Source of the DNA: CAZZCU01 sp964652825
Lineage (GTDB): Bacteria > Bdellovibrionota_B > Oligoflexia > Oligoflexales > CAZZCU01
DNA: 26,678 nucleotides
Assembly (NCBI GenBank): GCA_964652825.1
Contig: CAZZCU010000029.1
Location: forward strand, 1-26,678
Direction: 5' to 3'
Position 1 is the stretch's first letter, and every line of letters starts with the position of its first letter. The translations under genes and the position numbers were made by a program. The notes under the pieces were generated by a model. It was not told the DNA's origin. It was given only the letters and a program-made list of their open reading frames with translations, and searched no databases. Positions 22,970 through 26,678 of this stretch are shown here, piece after piece.

Positions 22970-25798
22970 CTATTGCAGAAGATCAATAAGTTCCTGGCGC
23001 GAGAGAGTCTTAAAGACTTCTTCGTCTTTATCAAGGAATTTTTCAAACAATGATTGCTTGGCGCGAATCATGGCATCAATTTTTTCTTCGAGGGTCCCGC
23101 GAGTTACCAGTTTGAGCACCTGAACATTCTTGTTCTGTCCGATACGGTGGACACGGTCGGTGGCCTGATTTTCTTTGCTGGCATTCCACCAGCGATCGTA
23201 ATGAATAACCACCGACGCCGCCGTCAAGTCGATACCAATTCCGCCCGCCAACAGCGAACCAAGGAAAACCTTACAGTTATAATCAGTTTGAAAACGTTTG
23301 ATAACATCACCGCGATTACGGGTTTGACCGGTGAGCGTAGCGAATGGAACCTGAATTTCCTGTAAGTACTCTTCGATAATACGAATCATGTGCACGTACT
23401 GACTAAAAATAACAACCTTGTGATCTGAATTCAGCGCTTCCTGCAGCAATTCCTTCATTAGTTCAAACTTGCCGCTGGTGGATTTTTTGTAGTTTCTGCC
23501 TTCGAGTACCAAGGCAGGATGGTTGCAAATTTGTTTGAGCATCGTCAGGGTCGCGAAAACGTGCATATAGGGAATCGGCGTCGATTCGTCTTTGAGCTGG
23601 CTGATCAGCGGAGTGGCTTTAAGGCTGAGTACCTTGCGATACATGTCGACTTGTTCTTCGGATAATGAACAGTGTCGAATATCCTCGACTTTGGGTGGCA
23701 GATCCTTGAGTACCTGGGATTTCGTGCGCCGCATTTTGAACGGATAAATCAGTTTTTGTAAGGCGAGTTCGCGCTCTGGAATCGCACCGGAGCCGATCGG
23801 TTGAACAAATTGTTTTTTGAAATAATCGTTCGAGCCGAAATATCCAGGTACCAGGAAATCAAAAATATTCTTGAGTTCGCCGAGGTGGTTTTCCATCGGT
23901 GTACCGGTCAAACATAGCCGCATGCGTGAGTTCAGCCGGCAGACAGCCTGATATGTCGCTGTGTCGTTATTCTTAGCGAAGTGAGCTTCATCAAGAACGA
24001 CCAGGTCCCAGTTGATTTTGACGAACTGCCGTATGTCGCGCAGCAAGACGCCATAGCTGGTGATCAATAGCGGCGACTCGTTAAAAATCTCTTCAATGGC
24101 ATGCGTGCGCTTGGCGCCATGATGTTTGGCGGGTTTTAGCGCCGGACAGAATTGTCCGACTTTATCTTCCCAATGATCAAGAACCGTCGTCGGACAGATG
24201 ACTAGCATTTTGGGCTGTTTTACTTGTGCCTGGATTGCCGACATAAGTCCCATCGCCTGATGGGTTTTGCCAAGACCCATTTCGTCAGCTAGTAGTCCAT
24301 GCAGATGATTGTTGTAGAGCCACCACAACCAACGCAAACCGGTTTCCTGATATTCTCTGAGCGTCAGGTTTGTTTGGCGCACGTCGGGTGCTTCGATCTC
24401 ATTGGTAAATTCCGTTTTTTGACGGATCTGGTTCAGGATATGCTTGCTGCCGACAAAGCTATCAAAGTCGCCGACGGCAGCTTTTAATCGCATCAAACCC
24501 AGGGCGTTAACGCGCAGAAACTGTCCCGATTCGTCCAAATCCCAGGCGTGTTCAGTGACGAGTTCCGGGATTTTCAGCCAGACATTTCCCGACTTAATGT
24601 AACTGCGTTTCTTTTGTTTAAAATGGCGCATTAATTCGGCCATCGAAATTCTTGAGCCCTCGGAGCCGTAAATTGGATCCAGTGTGAACCAACCATCCGC
24701 TTCTTCGCTGCGGACTTTGATCTCGCTTAACTTCGGTGCTTCAAGAACCACTGGCTCCGCCAAAGAGGTTTCGAGAAATACTGGGCCTTGCTCCAGAAAT
24801 TCAGCAAAGCGCGATTTCAGCAAATAAGCGGCGTCATCTTCCTTGAATGTTTTCTTCAGAGGTAGTTCGTGCCACTCCGACGTAACTTCCGCGAGTGATA
24901 CCGGCCAATAGCCACGTTCGTTCATAAAGAAATATTCTTTGCCTAAAGTTTTGCTCGCGGTTTTTATCGGAACAAATTCAAAGGCGGTTGGCTTTTCGCT
25001 GACTTTATCTCTGGAGACAAACAAGTGTTTGTTTTTTTGCGCTTCGTCGCGTTTGCTATCCGGCGTGTCGCTGTTCACTGGTACCGCGACGATGCGCTCC
25101 GCCAATATCTTTTCGTCTTCTGCCTGATAGATGCGTGTGCCAAGATGTACGTGATTCTTGAAAACCTTGAGGCGCTTGACTTCTGCGCTGGCGACTTTTA
25201 GATCGGGGTGGGCCAGCAAAAATTTTGCGGCGGAGTCGAGTTGTAAATCATAGTGAGTCAGCTGCCCCGATTTTATTTCCAGGCGCACGCGCAGTGTCGG
25301 CCCATGCGCGATCAAGCTTGCGCTATGAATGGAGCCTTTCAGGTGATTTAAAATCATTTGCGCGGCGCCGGCGTCACGTGCATTGCTCGTTTCGGTATCC
25401 GTTTTTACTTCGAGTTTCGGTACGGCTTTTCTGCGCGTTGCGACTGGTGGTTTCATTGGCATACGCGTATCGAGATTCGCGAGTAATTCAGATTGCTCGC
25501 GATCAAGATGAATCATCATTGCTACCATGTGTTCGCAATAGCGATTCTGCGCGCGATTTTTTGCGCACGTGCATTCCAACCATTGCACGGTTTTGCCGTT
25601 TGGATGAATTTTGATGCGTACTTCGGCTTTGCGCGGCCCCAAAGAAGCAACGTGCGACGTAATCAAACCTTCGTAATTAGTAACTCCGGAGACACGCCCG
25701 GCCTGATAGATATCCAGACCTTCGAGCCAGTCATCTTCGGTGACATAATCGTAGAAGAATTCGAGCACATTGGTTTTGGCGGTATTGGTAGGTAGCAT
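22970..25798 (-). CDS. SWIM-domain SNF2-family DEAD/H helicase
   Basis: This 942-residue protein is a Swi2/Snf2-type ATP-dependent DNA translocase. An N-terminal SWIM zinc finger is visible as Cys77-x-Cys79-x8-Cys88-x-His90. A long middle region (about 100-470) has no clear motif. The helicase core then follows: motif I DEMGLGKT (505-512), motif II DEAH (603-606), motif III LTGTPMENHLGE, and the C-terminal lobe with FSQYVHMIRIIEEYL and motif VI QATDRVHRIGQ. Bacterial relatives are thought to act in DNA repair or nucleoid/RNA polymerase remodelling, but roles are poorly defined. ATG 25798 is the start. It lies divergently next to the rRNA operon, 501 bases from 16S, and is followed by murA after 11 bases. 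Confidence 0.92.
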   Translation of the reverse strand: MLPTNTAKTNVLEFFYDYVTEDDWLEGLDIYQAGRVSGVTNYEGLITSHVASLGPRKAEVRIKIHPNGKTVQWLECTCAKNRAQNRYCEHMVAMMIHLDREQSELLANLDTRMPMKPPVATRRKAVPKLEVKTDTETSNARDAGAAQMILNHLKGSIHSASLIAHGPTLRVRLEIKSGQLTHYDLQLDSAAKFLLAHPDLKVASAEVKRLKVFKNHVHLGTRIYQAEDEKILAERIVAVPVNSDTPDSKRDEAQKNKHLFVSRDKVSEKPTAFEFVPIKTASKTLGKEYFFMNERGYWPVSLAEVTSEWHELPLKKTFKEDDAAYLLKSRFAEFLEQGPVFLETSLAEPVVLEAPKLSEIKVRSEEADGWFTLDPIYGSEGSRISMAELMRHFKQKKRSYIKSGNVWLKIPELVTEHAWDLDESGQFLRVNALGLMRLKAAVGDFDSFVGSKHILNQIRQKTEFTNEIEAPDVRQTNLTLREYQETGLRWLWWLYNNHLHGLLADEMGLGKTHQAMGLMSAIQAQVKQPKMLVICPTTVLDHWEDKVGQFCPALKPAKHHGAKRTHAIEEIFNESPLLITSYGVLLRDIRQFVKINWDLVVLDEAHFAKNNDTATYQAVCRLNSRMRLCLTGTPMENHLGELKNIFDFLVPGYFGSNDYFKKQFVQPIGSGAIPERELALQKLIYPFKMRRTKSQVLKDLPPKVEDIRHCSLSEEQVDMYRKVLSLKATPLISQLKDESTPIPYMHVFATLTMLKQICNHPALVLEGRNYKKSTSGKFELMKELLQEALNSDHKVVIFSQYVHMIRIIEEYLQEIQVPFATLTGQTRNRGDVIKRFQTDYNCKVFLGSLLAGGIGIDLTAASVVIHYDRWWNASKENQATDRVHRIGQNKNVQVLKLVTRGTLEEKIDAMIRAKQSLFEKFLDKDEEVFKTLSRQELIDLLQ

Positions 25799-25947
25799 GA
25801 TCGTCCGTATAATTAAGCATTCATTTTAGCATAGGCGCGGAGCCAAATCCCTAACTTTACGAGACTTTTTGTTGGTCAGAGTACAAAATCCATCAGTTTT
25901 CGGAATCCGGTTAGTTCTCGCAGCCCCGTTGATCCTGGTTCCAAAGG

Positions 25948-25976
25948 TTGTCGGGCGGGGCAAATTTTCATATATA
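25948..25976 (+). promoter_or_regulatory. Upstream rRNA promoter (P1-like)
   Basis: TTGTCG (25948-25953) and TATATA (25971-25976) are separated by exactly 17 bases. With the second promoter 96 bases downstream, this gives the tandem arrangement common before rRNA operons. The GC-rich start of the spacer is unusual. Confidence 0.5.
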
Positions 25977-26015
25977 AGAAAAACCCGAAAGCATTGATGG
26001 TCGGGATGTAGCGAG

Positions 26016-26072
26016 AATAATAAATTTTTTTGCAAAAAATTATTTGACGTCAAAAAATGGTTGGCGTATACC
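26016..26072 (+). promoter_or_regulatory. Main rRNA promoter (P2-like) with AT-rich upstream element
   Basis: TTGACG (26044-26049) and TATACC (26067-26072) have a 17-base spacer. An A/T-tract stretch at 26016-26043, directly upstream of the -35, resembles an UP element. A perfect 12-base palindrome, TTTGACGTCAAA (26043-26054), covers the -35 box and could bind a regulator. Initiation is expected near 26079. Confidence 0.65.
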
Positions 26073-26147
26073 CTTCCCTCACGTTCGGAAACGATAGCCG
26101 AAAATATTCAAGAAAACCTTGAAAATTACGCGGTTTATGGACCGGAC

Positions 26148-26162
26148 GAGCTCTTTGAAAAC
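26148..26162 (+). promoter_or_regulatory. boxA-like antitermination element in the rRNA leader
   Basis: GAGCTCTTTGAAAAC matches the boxA-type core (TGCTCTTT followed by A-rich sequence) found in rRNA leaders, where NusB/NusE bind the transcript to prevent early termination. It lies about 70 bases after the expected P2 start and follows a small hairpin (TTCAAG/CTTGAA, 26107-26112 and 26118-26123) that could act as boxB. Confidence 0.55.
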
Positions 26163-26190
26163 TGAATAGTGAGACGAGTGAATTAAACGC

Positions 26191-26240
26191 AAAAGGTTAC
26201 TGAGCGTGTCGTAAGACACAATTAAAAAAAGTAACTTTTT
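26191..26240 (+). other. Large stem-loop in the 16S rRNA leader
   Basis: AAAAGGTTACT (26191-26201) pairs with AGTAACTTTTT (26230-26240) over 11 pairs including one G-U. It encloses a nested hairpin GTGTC-GTAA-GACAC (26206-26219). It lies between boxA and the mature 16S end, where processing or chaperone structures of precursor rRNA are found. The run of T at its 3' side also resembles a terminator, but the position argues against that. Confidence 0.45.
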
Positions 26241-26299
26241 ACTCTGTTAATTTTCTTTAATCAGAATAATTTTCGAGTGAACAAGTTTTGAGAAGGTTT

Positions 26300-26678
<379 letters not shown>

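Larger units (their letters stand above)
25799..26299. other. Non-coding region between the helicase gene and 16S rRNA: rRNA control region
   Basis: This 501-bp gap holds no convincing gene. From left to right it has the short upstream region of the divergent helicase gene, two sigma70-type promoters pointing to the rRNA (25948-25976 and 26044-26072), a small hairpin at 26107-26123, a boxA-like element near 26148-26162, and a large stem at 26191-26240. AT-rich sequence then runs to the mature 16S end. A 75-codon open frame on the minus strand overlaps both promoters and looks spurious. Confidence 0.8.

Noticed and set aside
25826..26053. A 75-codon minus-strand open frame upstream of the helicase gene.
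   Set aside because: It overlaps both rRNA promoters, has no recognisable domain and an atypical composition; it is better explained as chance in a control region.
26191..26240. Calling the leader stem-loop an intrinsic terminator.
   Set aside because: It lies between the rRNA promoters and 16S on the sense strand, where termination would silence the operon; a leader or processing structure fits better.

Overview
The window reads as a gene-dense chromosomal segment from a Gram-negative (diderm) bacterium. The evidence is a large set of housekeeping genes, an RseP-type site-2 protease, two lipoproteins with clear lipoboxes, two predicted outer-membrane beta-barrel proteins, and the 5' part of a 16S rRNA gene at the right end. 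The gene order (uppS-cdsA-rseP-tsaB, then pssA-asd and truA) and the readable 16S segment suit a 'deltaproteobacteria sensu lato' type lineage, but I cannot place it further without a database. I see no phage, transposon, integron, CRISPR array or tRNA gene.

Layout. 1-2110: end of prmC, an AI-2E/PerM-family membrane protein, and a convergent RsmI-like methyltransferase. 2185-9944: a long plus-strand run, mostly overlapping or closely spaced, of uppS, cdsA, rseP, tsaB, pssA, asd, an outer-membrane protein gene and truA, covering lipid carrier, phospholipid, lysine/threonine precursor, envelope proteolysis and tRNA modification. 10020-15995: a second plus-strand run with a TPR lipoprotein, a LolB-like lipoprotein, a stand-alone GspE/MshE N-terminal domain protein, two oligopeptide-ABC ATPases without permeases, and a MurG of the type seen in clostridia. 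15992-16762: an outer-membrane protein on the minus strand. 16811-17410: a pabA/trpG glutamine amidotransferase. 20096 down to 17416: a minus-strand operon of a long two-part pterin-synthase-like protein, a putative zinc metallopeptidase and a D-Ala-D-Ala-ligase-like ATP-grasp enzyme; this is the most likely uncharacterised pathway here. 20228-21670: gltX. 25798 down to 21678: a SWIM/SNF2 helicase followed by murA. 25799-26299: a non-coding rRNA control region with two tandem sigma70-type promoters, a boxA-like element and hairpins. 26300 to the end: 16S rRNA, 5' part only.

How the genes work together. Much of the content serves the envelope: undecaprenyl carrier (uppS), peptidoglycan precursors (murA, murG, and asd through the diaminopimelate route), phospholipids (cdsA, pssA), and lipoprotein or outer-membrane biology. 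The sequence itself shows several oddities. MurA has Asp in place of the usual active-site Cys. MurG has GGTAGH instead of GGTGGH. RseP carries three PDZ repeats instead of two. dxr is absent from its common place between cdsA and rseP. All four convergent gene pairs overlap or lie within 7 bp, leaving no room for intrinsic terminators. TTG start codons with good ribosome binding sites are common.
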